DNA of 64,000 bases from Variovorax sp. PBL-E5 (GCF_901827185.1 NZ_LR594671.1:1736001-1800000); one strand, 5' to 3'; positions 36,157 through 46,352 are shown, numbered from the stretch's first letter. The notes: generated from the letters alone by a model not told the origin. Translations and numbers: made by a program.

Positions 36157-37526
36157 AACGCGATCGTCAGCAGCAACCCTTCGGCCACGTCGCGCAACAG
36201 CCCGGGCCGACGCGCACGGTAGGCCTCGCCGGCCGAAGCCGTGGTCTCGATCCATTGCGCGAACCAGTCGATCTCGCCGCGGTCGTAGAACACCACCGCG
36301 GCCTCGTGATTCAGCAACAGGCTGCGCAGATCGAGGTTGATCGAGCCGCACAGCGCGAGCTCTTCGTCCACCACCACGGCCTTGGCATGTGCCATGAACG
36401 GCAGCATGCGGAAGATGACGCCCGCGCGTGCCAGGTCGCGCATCGCTCGCGCCCGCACGAAATCGGCCAGCCGGTGGTTCGACTGCGCCGGAATCGCGAT
36501 CGTGACCTGCACCCCGCGCCGCGCCGCCAGCCGCAGCGCGTCGCGCAGGCCGTCGCCGGGCACGAAGTAGGGCGTGATCGCGAGCACGCGGTGCTCGGCG
36601 CGAAAGCAGGCGTCGATCAGCAGCGCGTGCGCCGTGTCTTCCGTCTGGTCGGGGCCGCTCGGCAGGAACTGCGCCAGGCTGCCGCTCGAAGGCTCTTCGT
36701 CGGTCCCGATGGCGCGCGGCTTGCGCCCGCGCACCGAGGCCCAGTCGTGATCGAACTGCCGCGCCGCCGCGGCGGCCACGCTGCCGTGGAGATCGAAGGA
36801 CAGGTCGCGCCACGGCGTGGGGTGCTCGTCGTTGCCCAGAAAATATTCGCCGGCCAGGTTGCGGCCGCCGGACCACAGCCAGCCGTCATCGGCGATCGTG
36901 AGCTTGCGGTGGTTGCGCAGGTTGCGCGGGCCCAGTCGGCGCAGGCTGAAGAAGGGCCGGAACACCGCGACCTCGACGCCGGCATCGCGCAGCGTGTCGA
37001 CATGGTGGCGCGGCAGCGAGAGCGCGCCGAAGCCATCGAGCAGCACCCGCACCTTGATGCCTTCGCGCGCGCGTCGCGACAGGCGCGCGATCACCTCGTG
37101 GCCGAGCGCGTCGTCGCCGATGATGAAGGTGCAGACGTCGATGCGCACCTGTGCGCCTTCGATCACCTCCCAAAGCGCATCGCGCGCGGCGGCGCCATCC
37201 GAATGCAGGCGCACCGCGCAGTGTCCGGGCGGCGCCAGCCCGAAGCTTTCGATCAGGTCGGCGGCCCAGTGCACCATCGGCAGCGAGCGCGGCGGCCGCG
37301 GCGAACCGGCCGGCCGCAGCTTGCGCTGGCCGAACAGCAGATACATGGGCAGGATCAGGTAAGGCACCAGCACCAGGCCCATCACCCACGCGATCGCGGT
37401 GGTCGGCGCGCGCTGCTCGCGCCGGGCGCGCGTGGTCAGCACGTAGACCAGCAGCGCGAAGGTGACAACCAGCAGATGCTGCGACGGCGAAGGCAGCCAG
37501 TCGAGCTGTTTGTCGATGTGGTTCAC
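36147..37526 (-). CDS. cls: cardiolipin synthase (phospholipase D family)
   Basis: This 459-residue membrane enzyme joins two phosphatidylglycerols to make cardiolipin. Two N-terminal hydrophobic segments (about 15-35 and 45-70) anchor it. Two HKD catalytic motifs follow: NHRKLTIADDGWLWSGG and MAHAKAVVVDEELALCGSIN. This layout and length match ClsA-type enzymes. It overlaps the glutathione transferase start region by 4 bases (37523-37526), both reading left. Confidence 0.9.
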   Translation of the reverse strand: MNHIDKQLDWLPSPSQHLLVVTFALLVYVLTTRARREQRAPTTAIAWVMGLVLVPYLILPMYLLFGQRKLRPAGSPRPPRSLPMVHWAADLIESFGLAPPGHCAVRLHSDGAAARDALWEVIEGAQVRIDVCTFIIGDDALGHEVIARLSRRAREGIKVRVLLDGFGALSLPRHHVDTLRDAGVEVAVFRPFFSLRRLGPRNLRNHRKLTIADDGWLWSGGRNLAGEYFLGNDEHPTPWRDLSFDLHGSVAAAAARQFDHDWASVRGRKPRAIGTDEEPSSGSLAQFLPSGPDQTEDTAHALLIDACFRAEHRVLAITPYFVPGDGLRDALRLAARRGVQVTIAIPAQSNHRLADFVRARAMRDLARAGVIFRMLPFMAHAKAVVVDEELALCGSINLDLRSLLLNHEAAVVFYDRGEIDWFAQWIETTASAGEAYRARRPGLLRDVAEGLLLTIAFQL

Positions 37527-38191
37527 GCGCCAAGCAAGGACTGGAGGTACACGGGCACCGGACGGTTCTGCGACGCCAGGAAGGCCATCATCCGCCCGAC
37601 CACCTCGCGCACCGGCGGCCGCGCGCCGATGCGCTCGCGCCAGGCCAGCAGGCGCGGTGTGGCAGCGGTCATGCCGGCGCCCTTGCGGTCGGCGAACACG
37701 TGCGCCATGTAGAAGGCGATGTCGGCGAAGGAGTAGGCGCTGGCGAGGTAGTCGCCGTGCGCGAGCCGCTCTTCCATCCGTTCATAGAAACGCGCGCAGC
37801 CCGCGCAGGCGGCGATCGCGGCCTCGCTGCCCATGTCGTGCTGCAGGCCCATGAGGCGGATCACGTGCGGAAAGAACACCTCGTCCGACATGTGCTCGAG
37901 CTGCCGCGCCAGCGCGCGCTGCGCCGCATCGCCCGGCCAGAGCGGCGGCTCGGGGGCGATGTCTTCCAGGTACTCGAAGATCTGCGTCGAGTCGAACAAC
38001 TCGACATCGCCGTCGATCAGCACCGGCACCTGCCGCTTCGGATTGATGCGCAGGACCTCGGGGTGCTTGGGCTCGTAGCGGTCGTCGCGATCGAAAGGAA
38101 CCATCTCGTAGTCGAAGGCGAGGCCCTTTTCGAGCGCGGCGATCTGCACCTTGGCGCCGAACATGCTGAGGGGGGCGGTGTAGAGCTTCAT
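37523..38191 (-). CDS. glutathione S-transferase family protein
   Basis: This 222-residue protein has an N-terminal thioredoxin-like domain (KLYTAPLSMFGAKVQIAALE, with KRQVPVLIDGDVELFDSTQIFEYLE carrying the cis-Pro and glutathione Ser region) and an all-helical C-terminal domain (YSFADIAFYMAHVFADR). The true substrate is not predictable. It is upstream of cls, overlapping by 4 bases, and its own upstream flank carries a type A repeat that follows the MetE-like gene. Confidence 0.85.
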   Translation of the reverse strand: MKLYTAPLSMFGAKVQIAALEKGLAFDYEMVPFDRDDRYEPKHPEVLRINPKRQVPVLIDGDVELFDSTQIFEYLEDIAPEPPLWPGDAAQRALARQLEHMSDEVFFPHVIRLMGLQHDMGSEAAIAACAGCARFYERMEERLAHGDYLASAYSFADIAFYMAHVFADRKGAGMTAATPRLLAWRERIGARPPVREVVGRMMAFLASQNRPVPVYLQSLLGA

Positions 38192-38224
38192 AAGCCCGGA
38201 GCCTACTTCACCAGCCCGATTCGT

Positions 38225-38310
38225 GAAACACCGCGGAACCGGCTCCGCCGGGCCGCCGGTGTTGCCCCCTGCAAGGGGGTAGGCGGAGCGACACGAAGTG
38301 CGCGAAGTGG
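38225..38310 (-). repeat. intergenic hairpin repeat, type A (copy 3)
   Basis: It follows the MetE-like stop (38319) after 8 bases and ends 33 bases before the glutathione transferase start. In this copy the outer stem and middle G-C pairs are complete (AACACC/GGTGTT with CGGCGG/CCGCGG). Confidence 0.85.
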
Positions 38311-38318
38311 GTGTGTGC

Positions 38319-39437
38319 CTAGTCCTTCCAGACTTCCTGAGCGGTCTCGATGACCAGCCGCAGCTTGGCCCGCTGCGCCTCGACCGCAATGTTGTTGCCA
38401 TGCACCGTGCTCGAGAAGCCGCACTGCGGCGACAGCGCGAGCTGCTCCAGCGGCGCGTACTTGGCGGCGGCCTCGATGCGGCTCTTGAGTTCGTCCTTGT
38501 CCTCCATCTCGCCGAACTTGGTGGTCACCAGGCCCAGCACCACGGTCTTGCCCTTGGGCAGGAAGCGCAGCGGACGGAAGTCGCCCGAGCGCGCATCGTC
38601 GTACTCGAGGAAATAGGCATCGAGGTCCATCTCCTTCAGCAGCGCCTCGGCCACCGGCTCGTAGTTGCCGGCCGCCGCGTGCGTGCTCTTGAAGTTGCCG
38701 CGGCACAGGTGCATCGCGAGCGTCATGCCGGCGGGCTTCTGCGCCACCACCTTGTTGATGAAGGCGGCGTAGCGGTGCGGGAGTTCGTTCGGGTCGTCGC
38801 CGCGCTGGCGGGCGGCTTCGCGCATCTTCTCGTCGCACAGGTAGGCGAGATTGGTGTCGTCCATCTGCACGTAGGTAGCGCCCGCGGCGGCCAGCGAGCG
38901 CAGTTCGTCACCGTAGGCCCGGGCGACGTCGTCGTAGAACACCGGATCGAGTTCGGGGTATGCCTCCTTGCTGATGCCGGCGCGCCCGCCCCGGAAGTGC
39001 AGCATGGTGGGCGAGGGGATCGTGACTTTCGGCGTGCAGCCGGCCGAGACCTGGCTCTTGAGGTACTCGAAGTCGGCCAACTGGATGTTCTTCGCATGGC
39101 GCACCTTGTCGATCACGCGCATCACCGGCGGCGCGAGCTCCTCGGTGCCGTCGGGCCGGCGGATGGTGACCGGGATGTCGGTCTTCACGCCGCCGAGCTG
39201 TTCGAGGAAGTCGATGTGGAAATAGGTGCGGCGGAACTCGCCGTCGGTGATGCTCTTGAGCCCGACGTCCTCCTGGAACTTGACGATCTCGGTGATGGCC
39301 TTGTCTTCGACCTTGCGAAGCTGCTCGGGCGTGATCTCGCCCTTGGCTTTCTGCTCGCGCGCTTCGAGCAAATACTTGGGGCGCAAGAAGCTGCCGACGT
39401 GGTCGTAGCGGGCAGGCAGGGAGGCGTGCTGGGACAT
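38319..39437 (-). CDS. MetE-like cobalamin-independent methyltransferase (short form)
   Basis: This 372-residue protein resembles the C-terminal catalytic half of methionine synthase MetE. It keeps the zinc-binding HxC (TLAMHLCRGN) and the downstream Cys (LSPQCGFSST), plus the opening DHVGSFLRPKYLLEAREQ and VQMDDTNLAYLC. Full MetE is about 750 residues, so the N-terminal half is absent, as in the widespread short class often labelled methionine synthase II. It may transfer methyl groups from an unusual donor rather than folate. It is divergent from an FCD/GntR gene, 146 bases away, suggesting substrate-induced control. Confidence 0.82.
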   Translation of the reverse strand: MSQHASLPARYDHVGSFLRPKYLLEAREQKAKGEITPEQLRKVEDKAITEIVKFQEDVGLKSITDGEFRRTYFHIDFLEQLGGVKTDIPVTIRRPDGTEELAPPVMRVIDKVRHAKNIQLADFEYLKSQVSAGCTPKVTIPSPTMLHFRGGRAGISKEAYPELDPVFYDDVARAYGDELRSLAAAGATYVQMDDTNLAYLCDEKMREAARQRGDDPNELPHRYAAFINKVVAQKPAGMTLAMHLCRGNFKSTHAAAGNYEPVAEALLKEMDLDAYFLEYDDARSGDFRPLRFLPKGKTVVLGLVTTKFGEMEDKDELKSRIEAAAKYAPLEQLALSPQCGFSSTVHGNNIAVEAQRAKLRLVIETAQEVWKD

Positions 39438-39564
39438 GGGTGCTCCGTCAGATGCTGAAATAGAGCGGTCGATCGTAAACGCACCGCGAGGGCCTTGGTT
39501 GCATACAGGGGATTGAGTGTTTACCCGAGGTTTTGCCCTGATGTCTTGGGTCTGCGCGATTCTC

Positions 39565-39572
39565 TGTATACA
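39565..39572. promoter_or_regulatory. candidate GntR operator core
   Basis: TGTATACA is a perfect 8-base palindrome in the divergent region between the MetE-like gene and the FCD regulator, 11 bases before the GTG start. A related GCATACA lies at 39501. GTATAC-type cores are frequent in operators of this regulator class, but the match is short. Confidence 0.35.
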
Positions 39573-39583
39573 TTTCGTATCCC

Positions 39584-40357
39584 GTGACAGCGCCAAACTC
39601 TCCCGTCCTGACTCCCAGCGAGCCGATCGAAGCCAGCAGTTCGCAGGCCGTCAAGGCCCAATTGCGGCTGCGCGAGATGGTGCTCGCAGGTGAATTGGCC
39701 GGCGGCGCGCGCATCGCCGAGGTGGCGGTCTCGGAATTGCTCGGCGTCTCGCGCACGCCGGTGCGCAGCGCGCTCATGCGGCTCGAGCAGGAGGGCCTGC
39801 TCGAGGCCCTGCCCAATGGCGGCTATGCGGTGCGGACCTTTTCCGAGCGCGATGTGTCCGATGCGATCGAACTGCGCGGCACGCTCGAAGGCCTGTCGGC
39901 GCGGCTCGCGGCCGAGCGCGGCGCACCGCCGGTGGTGATGCGCGAGGCGCGCGCCTGCCTCAGGCGCATCGACGAACTGCTGCGCCAGCCCGCGCTCGAC
40001 GATGCAGCGTTTTCGCAATACGTCGCCTTCAATGCGCAGTTCCATCGCCTGTTGTCGGAGCTCTCGGGCAGCCCGCTGATCACCCAACAGCTGGAGCGCG
40101 TCGTCAACCTGCCTTTCGCGTCACCCTCCGGCTTCGTCGTGATGCAGGCCAACTCGGCCGCGGCGCGCGACATGCTGCTGATCGCACAGGACCAGCACGG
40201 CCAGGTGCTGGACGCGATCGAGAACCGCGAGGGCTCGCGCGCCGAGGCGCTGATGCGCGAGCACAGCCGCATCGCGCAGCGCAATCTTCGCGAAGCGCTG
40301 CACGGCGCGCAGAGCCATCCGTTGCCGGGCGTGCAACTGATCCGCCGCCGCCACTGA
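39584..40357 (+). CDS. GntR-family regulator with FCD domain
   Basis: This 257-residue protein starts at GTG. The winged helix covers residues 15-85 (LRLREMVLAGELAGGARIAE, VAVSELLGVSRTPVRSALMR, then LEQEGLLEALPNGGYAV), followed by the helical FCD domain with FNAQFHRLLSELSGSPLI and later His residues for metal binding. It is divergent from the MetE-like gene and upstream of a full Liv importer. It probably controls both, sensing an amino acid or organic acid. Confidence 0.9.
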   Translation: MTAPNSPVLTPSEPIEASSSQAVKAQLRLREMVLAGELAGGARIAEVAVSELLGVSRTPVRSALMRLEQEGLLEALPNGGYAVRTFSERDVSDAIELRGTLEGLSARLAAERGAPPVVMREARACLRRIDELLRQPALDDAAFSQYVAFNAQFHRLLSELSGSPLITQQLERVVNLPFASPSGFVVMQANSAAARDMLLIAQDQHGQVLDAIENREGSRAEALMREHSRIAQRNLREALHGAQSHPLPGVQLIRRRH

Positions 40358-40538
40358 GAACCAGACTTCCGAATGACTGTCCTGCCCTGTCCGAGCTCGC
40401 GCGATGATCGCGCAATCGATCGACTCATCGCGCAGAAGTTCGAGCGCGGCCCGGCCCGCTAGGTGTTTGCCGCGAAGGCGGCACGCTTTCATTTGTTCAC
40501 AATATCGCCTGTTTCGGCACTCACCCCAAGGAGACTTC

Positions 40539-41711
40539 ATGCAACGTCGCCACCTCGTCCAGGCCGCGAGCCTGACCGCCCTCGCGCTGGCCTTGCCGCT
40601 GGCCAACGCCCAGAGCAACACCTTCAAGATCGGCCTGATCCTGCCGATGACCGGGCAGCAGGCCTCCACCGGCCGCCAGGTCGAAGCCGGTGTGCGGCTC
40701 TACATGGCGCAGAACGGCGACACGGTCGCGGGCAAGAAGATCGAGGTCATCGTCAAGGACGACACCGCCACGCCCGATGTCACCAAGCGCCTCGCGCAGG
40801 AACTCGTGGTCAACGACAAGGTGAACGTGCTGGCCGGCTTCGGCGTCACGCCCGCGGCGCTGGCGGCCGCGCCGATCGCCACGCAATCGAAGACGCCCGA
40901 GCTCGTGATGGCCGCGGCCACCTCCAGCATCACCGAGGCCTCGCCCTACATCGTGCGCTCGAGTTTCACGCTGCCGCAGGTCTCGGTGGCGATGGGCGAC
41001 TGGGCGCCGAAGAACGGCATCAAGACGGTCGTCACGCTGGTCAGCGACTACGGCCCGGGCAACGATGCCGAGAAGTTCTTCAAGGAACGCTTCCAGCTCA
41101 ACGGCGGCAAGGTGCTCGATTCGCTGCGCGTGCCGCTGCGCAACCCCGACTTCGCGCCCTTCCTGCAGAAGGTGCGCGATGCCAAGCCCGATGCGCTGTT
41201 CGTCTTCGTGCCCTCGGGCGCGGGCGCGGCGGTGATGAAGCAGTTCCTGGAGCGCGGCATGGACAAGGCCGGCATCCGGCTGATCGCCACCGGCGACGTG
41301 ACGGACGACGACCAGCTCAACGACATGGGCGACGGCGCGCTCGGCGTGGTCACCTCGCACCACTACTCGGCCGCGCATCCGTCGGCGATGAACAAGAAAT
41401 TCGTCGAAGCCTTCGAGAAGGCCAACAAGAACATGCGGCCGAACTTCATGGCGGTCGGCGGCTACGACGGCATGCACATCATCTATGACGCGCTGCGCAA
41501 GACCAAGGGGCAGGGCGGCGGCGATGCGCTGCTGGCCGCGATGAAAGGCCAGATCTTCGAAAGCCCGCGCGGCCAGATCCTGATCGACGCGCAGACGCGC
41601 GACATCGTGCAGGACGTGTATCTGCGCAAGGTCGAGAAGAAGGACGGGCAGCTCTACAACGTCGAGTTCGACGTCATCAAGAGCGTCAAGGATCCCGGAA
41701 AAGCTAAATGA
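40539..41711 (+). CDS. branched-chain-amino-acid-type ABC transporter substrate-binding protein (second system)
   Basis: This 390-residue LivK-type receptor has the signal MQRRHLVQAASLTALALALP and cleavage near LANAQ, with an RR pair that may suit Tat export. The mature fold opens FKIGLILPMTGQQASTGRQV and includes KIEVIVKDDTATPDVTKRLA and AAATSSITEASPYIVRSSFT. The ligand is unknown. AAGGAG precedes the ATG. It is separated from its permease genes by a type A repeat, so receptor and membrane parts may have different mRNA levels. Confidence 0.93.
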   Translation: MQRRHLVQAASLTALALALPLANAQSNTFKIGLILPMTGQQASTGRQVEAGVRLYMAQNGDTVAGKKIEVIVKDDTATPDVTKRLAQELVVNDKVNVLAGFGVTPAALAAAPIATQSKTPELVMAAATSSITEASPYIVRSSFTLPQVSVAMGDWAPKNGIKTVVTLVSDYGPGNDAEKFFKERFQLNGGKVLDSLRVPLRNPDFAPFLQKVRDAKPDALFVFVPSGAGAAVMKQFLERGMDKAGIRLIATGDVTDDDQLNDMGDGALGVVTSHHYSAAHPSAMNKKFVEAFEKANKNMRPNFMAVGGYDGMHIIYDALRKTKGQGGGDALLAAMKGQIFESPRGQILIDAQTRDIVQDVYLRKVEKKDGQLYNVEFDVIKSVKDPGKAK

Positions 41712-41799
41712 CCCCCAGGCTTGCCCACTTCGTGTGGCCGCCCACCCCCTTTCAGGGGGCAACACCTGCGGCCCGGCGGAGCCGGTTCCGCGGTGTTTC
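41712..41799 (+). repeat. intergenic hairpin repeat, type A (copy 4)
   Basis: It begins directly after the TGA of the receptor gene and ends 24 bases before the permease start. This copy lies between two genes of one transporter operon, so it could set receptor-to-permease mRNA ratios. Confidence 0.85.
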
Positions 41800-41823
41800 T
41801 GATCTGAGGCTGCGGATCGACGT

Positions 41824-42696
41824 ATGTTGACGATTCTCTTTGACGGCATCGCCTACGGCATGCTGCTGTTCGTTCTCGCGGTCGGCCTGGCCGTGACGCT
41901 GGGGCTGATGAACTTCATCAACCTCGCGCACGGTGCCTTTGCCATGGCAGGCGGCTACCTCACCGTGTTCGCGATGCAGAAGCTGGGCGTGCCTTTTCTC
42001 GTCTGCCTGCCGCTCGCGTTCATCGCGGTGGGCACGCTCGGCGCGCTGCTCGAACGCACGCTTTACCGCCCGATGTACGGCAAGTCGCATCTGGACCAGG
42101 TGCTGTTCTCGATCGGGCTCGCCTTCATGGCGGTCGCCGCGGTGGACTATTTCGTCGGCTCCTCGCAGCAGAACATCCAGCTGCCCGAATGGCTGCGCGG
42201 CCGCACCGAGATCGGCGATGGTGCGCTGCTGCTGGGCATGGGCCATTACCGGCTCTTCATCATCGCGCTGTGCGCGTTGCTGACGGTGGTGCTGCAACTG
42301 ATCCTCTCGAAGACGCGCTTCGGCAGCCGCTTGCGCGCGGCGGTCGACGATCCGCGCGTGGCGGCGGGGCTGGGCATCAACGTCAACGTGGTGTTCCTGC
42401 TGACCTTCGCGGTCGGCTCCGGCCTGGCGGGGCTGGGCGGTGCGCTGGGCGCGGAGATCCTCGGGCTCGATCCGACCTTCCCGCTCAAGTACATGATCTA
42501 TTTCCTGATCGTGGTCTCGGTCGGCGGCACCTCGTCGATCACCGGGCCGCTGCTGGCCGCGCTGCTGCTGGGCATCGCCGACGTGGGCGGCAAGTATTTC
42601 ATTCCGAAGATGGGTGCCTTCACCGTCTACCTGCTGATGATCCTGATCCTGATGTGGCGCCCGCAAGGCCTGTTTGCCCGCAAGGGAGGCAAGTGA
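41824..42696 (+). CDS. branched-chain-amino-acid-type ABC transporter permease (LivH-like, second system)
   Basis: This 290-residue LivH-type permease has eight or so membrane spans. It starts ILFDGIAYGMLLFVLAVGLA, with the signature LGLMNFINLAHGAFAMAGGY and the coupling loop VSVGGTSSITGPLLAALLLG near the end. Its stop overlaps the next start by 1 base. It works with the receptor at 40539-41711. Confidence 0.94.
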   Translation: MLTILFDGIAYGMLLFVLAVGLAVTLGLMNFINLAHGAFAMAGGYLTVFAMQKLGVPFLVCLPLAFIAVGTLGALLERTLYRPMYGKSHLDQVLFSIGLAFMAVAAVDYFVGSSQQNIQLPEWLRGRTEIGDGALLLGMGHYRLFIIALCALLTVVLQLILSKTRFGSRLRAAVDDPRVAAGLGINVNVVFLLTFAVGSGLAGLGGALGAEILGLDPTFPLKYMIYFLIVVSVGGTSSITGPLLAALLLGIADVGGKYFIPKMGAFTVYLLMILILMWRPQGLFARKGGK

Positions 42697-43666
42697 TGCA
42701 GGATTTCCAGGCGGCGCTGTTGCGCCGGGCGCGCTGGCGGCCGTGGGAGTTCGCGATCTGGATCGTGGCCTTCGCGCTGCCGGCCATCGTTCCCGCGCAT
42801 GCGCTGATGATCAACGAGATCGCGATCGTCGCGCTGTTCGCGATGTCGCTCGACCTGATCCTCGGCTACACCGGCATCGTCTCGCTCGGGCACGCGGCTT
42901 TCTTCGGCTTTGGCGCGTACACGGCAGCGCTGTTCGCCAAGCTGGTGATGCCCGATCCGACCGTCGGCCTCGTGGTCGCGATCGTGCTGTGCGCCGCGCT
43001 CGGCGCGGTGGCGAGCATCACCATCCTGCGCGGCACCGATCTCACGCGGCTGATGGTCACGCTGGGCACGGCGCTGCTCCTGCTCGAACTCGCGAACAAG
43101 CTCGACTGGCTGACCGGCGGCGCCGATGGCCTGCAGGGCGTGGTGATGGGGCCGGTGCTCGGCCTGTTCGATTTCGATCTCTACGGCCGCACAGCCGCGT
43201 GGTATTCGCTTGCAGTGATGCTGCTGCTGTTCCTGCTGATGCGGCGTCTGGTGCATTCGCCCTTCGGCGCCACGCTCAAGGCAGTGCGCGACAACCGGCT
43301 GCGCGCGATGGCGATCGGCATCCCGGTCGTCTCGAGGCTGGCGGTGATCTACACCGTGGCCGCCGCGATCGCGGGCGCGGCCGGTGCGTTGCTGGCGCAG
43401 ACCACCGGCTTCGCCTCGCTCGACGTGCTGGCCTTCGACCGCTCGGCCGACGTGCTGCTGATGCTGGTCATCGGCGGCGTCGGCTGGCTCTACGGCGGCA
43501 TCACGGGCGCGATCGTCTTCAAGCTGCTGCAGGACACGCTGTCGTCCGTCACGCCGCAGTACTGGATGTTCTGGATCGGCCTGATCCTGGTGCTGCTGGT
43601 GCTGGTCGGGCGCGACCGGCTGTTCAAGCCCTGGACCTGGTTCGGCGCCCGCAGGAGCGCGAAGCC

Positions 43667-43670
<4 letters not shown>
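42696..43670 (+). CDS. branched-chain-amino-acid-type ABC transporter permease (LivM-like, second system)
   Basis: This 324-residue LivM-type permease has MSLDLILGYTGIVSLGHAAF, the family signature, then LRGTDLTRLMVTLGTALLLL and MLVIGGVGWLYGGITGAIVF, the coupling loop. The predicted start follows a GGAGG at 42685. It overlaps the LivG-type GTG start by 4 bases (GTGA). Confidence 0.93.
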
Positions 43671-44420
<750 letters not shown>

Positions 44421-44428
<8 letters not shown>

Positions 44429-45125
44429 ACTTCTGCGCATCGAGAACCTGAGCGCGGGCTACGGCGAGGCCGTGGTGCTGCACGGCATCGGCCTCGCACT
44501 CGGCGAAGGCCGCACGCTGGCGCTGCTGGGACGCAACGGCACCGGCAAGACCACGCTCATCAACACGCTCGCCGGCGCGACGCGCCAGCATGGCGGCAGC
44601 ATCACGCTCGGCGGCGCGGCGCTGCACAAGCTGTCACCGCACCAGCGCGCGGCCGCCGGCATCGGCTGGGTGCCGCAGGAGCGCAACATCTTCAAGTCGC
44701 TCACGGTGGACGAGAACCTCAGCGCGGTGGAGCGGCCGGGCCAGTGGAATCCGCAGCGCGTCTACGAGATGTTCCCGCGCCTGGCCGAGCGCAAGCGCAA
44801 TCTCGGCACGCAGCTGTCGGGCGGCGAGCAGCAGATGCTGGCCGTGGGCCGCGCGCTGGTCGTCAATCCCACGCTGCTGCTGCTCGACGAGCCGCTCGAA
44901 GGCCTGGCACCGATCATCGTGGAAGAGCTGCTGCGCGCCATCCGCCGCATCACGCAGGAAGAAGGCTTGGCGGCGATCATCGTCGAACAGCATCCGCAGG
45001 CGATCCTCGCGATCTCCGACGAGGCGGTGGTGCTCGATCACGGCACCATCGTGCATGCGGACCGCGCGGCGACGCTGCGCACCCAGCCCGAAGTGCTGGA
45101 AAGATTGCTTGGCGTCGCGCGCTGA
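44421..45125 (+). CDS. branched-chain-amino-acid-type ABC transporter ATPase (LivF-like, second system)
   Basis: This 234-residue ATPase has Walker A GRNGTGKTT, signature LSGGEQQMLAVGRAL, Walker B LLLLDEPLEGLAP and switch IIVEQHPQAILAI. It completes the second importer (receptor, two permeases, two ATPases). The SRPBCC gene follows 31 bases later. Confidence 0.94.
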
Positions 45126-45156
45126 GCGCAGGTCATCCATTCCGGAGGGTTCGTTC

Positions 45157-45549
45157 ATGGCATCCATCCACCGCGAAATGCAAGTCGCAGCGAGCGCAGA
45201 GAAGATCTGGGACGCGGTGCGCGACGTCGGCGAAATCCACAGGCGCCTCGTGCCCGGCTTCGTGACCGACTGCAGGCTCGAAGGCAATGCGAGGACCGTC
45301 ACCTTCGGCAACGGCATCGTCGCGCGCGAAGTGATCGTCGATCTCGACGATGCCGTGCGCCGGCTGGTGTGGTCGGCAAGCGGTGGGCGCTTGTCGCATC
45401 ACAACGCATCGCTGCAGGTGTTCGCGGAAGACGCCACGCACAGCCGCATCGTCTGGATCGCCGATCTGCTGCCCGACGAGATGGCCGGGCCGATCGGCAC
45501 CATGATCGACGAGGGCATGAAGGCAATGAAGAGAGCGCTGGAGAGCTAG
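45157..45549 (+). CDS. SRPBCC (START-like/polyketide cyclase) family protein
   Basis: This 130-residue helix-grip protein has REMQVAASAEKIWDAVRDVG (first strand and helix), VTFGNGIVAREVIVDLDD, and a long C-terminal helix IGTMIDEGMKAMKRALES. Such proteins bind hydrophobic ligands or act as cyclases or hydrolases, and no catalytic residues can be assigned. CGGAGGG stands 9 bases before the ATG. It is the last gene after the Liv operon and faces the decarboxylase-like gene. Confidence 0.82.
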   Translation: MASIHREMQVAASAEKIWDAVRDVGEIHRRLVPGFVTDCRLEGNARTVTFGNGIVAREVIVDLDDAVRRLVWSASGGRLSHHNASLQVFAEDATHSRIVWIADLLPDEMAGPIGTMIDEGMKAMKRALES

Positions 45550-45593
45550 GGGCATGCCGAGGGCGACCGAGCCCGGACCGGTCGAAGATGGTT

Positions 45594-46322
45594 TCAGGCC
45601 TGCGGCCCGAACAGGCTGCCCCAGCCCTTGACGCCGCGCATGTCGACGCCGATCACCTTCAGAGCTTTCCATACCACGGTGGCCACCGAGTCGTAGATCG
45701 GGATGCCGAGCTCGCGTTCCATCTCCTCGACCAACTGCGCGCCGTGCAGGTTGGTGCACATCACAGTCATCGCGTCCGGCTGCTGCCGCGCCACCTCGCG
45801 CAGCATGCGGCGCAGTGTGTCGGGTGCGACCTTGCTGAACGAGAAATTCACCGTCAGATCGAGGTGCCGTTCAGCCACGCAGTCGATGCCGATGCGCGCG
45901 TAGTTGGCAATGATGCGTCGTTGCACGTCGTCGACATACGGCGAGATCAGGCCCATGGTGCGAGCGCCTTGCGCGGCCAGCAATTCGTTGAGCGCCAGGA
46001 CCGAGGTCGTGGCCGGAATGCCGGTCGCCTCGGTGATGCGTGCGCACAGGATCTCGTCCTTCTCGAAACCGAGCCAGCTCGCCGAGGTGCCGCTCCAGCA
46101 GATCACGTCCACGCGTGCATCGGCCAACAGCCGCGCAGCTTCGAGGATCTTGCTGTCGTCGAACTGATTCATCGAGGCATCGCGCATCGAGATCTCGGTG
46201 ACGGTGAAGCGCGAGAAGTGCGCGGAAACGCCGGGTACCGCACTGACCATCGCGCTGGTCAGCGGCTCGAGCGCGGTGTTGGAAGACGGCGTCAGCACGC
46301 CGATGAGTTTTCGTTGCGTCAC
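45594..46322 (-). CDS. Asp/Glu racemase superfamily protein, arylmalonate-decarboxylase-like
   Basis: This 242-residue protein fits arylmalonate decarboxylase (AMDase) better than racemases or maleate isomerase. The first catalytic Cys of two-Cys racemases is replaced by Gly78 in CWSGTSASWL, as Gly74 in AMDase. The second is kept as C189 in VMCTNLHGAQ, as C188 in AMDase. The C-terminal WGSLFG resembles the YGRLF end. It lacks a signal peptide. AMDases remove one carboxyl from alpha-substituted malonates. Maleate isomerase remains possible but would need the first Cys. It is convergent with the second Liv operon. Confidence 0.8.
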   Translation of the reverse strand: MTQRKLIGVLTPSSNTALEPLTSAMVSAVPGVSAHFSRFTVTEISMRDASMNQFDDSKILEAARLLADARVDVICWSGTSASWLGFEKDEILCARITEATGIPATTSVLALNELLAAQGARTMGLISPYVDDVQRRIIANYARIGIDCVAERHLDLTVNFSFSKVAPDTLRRMLREVARQQPDAMTVMCTNLHGAQLVEEMERELGIPIYDSVATVVWKALKVIGVDMRGVKGWGSLFGPQA

Positions 46323-46352
46323 GGTGCTCGGAACAGGTTTTTCATGGGCGCA

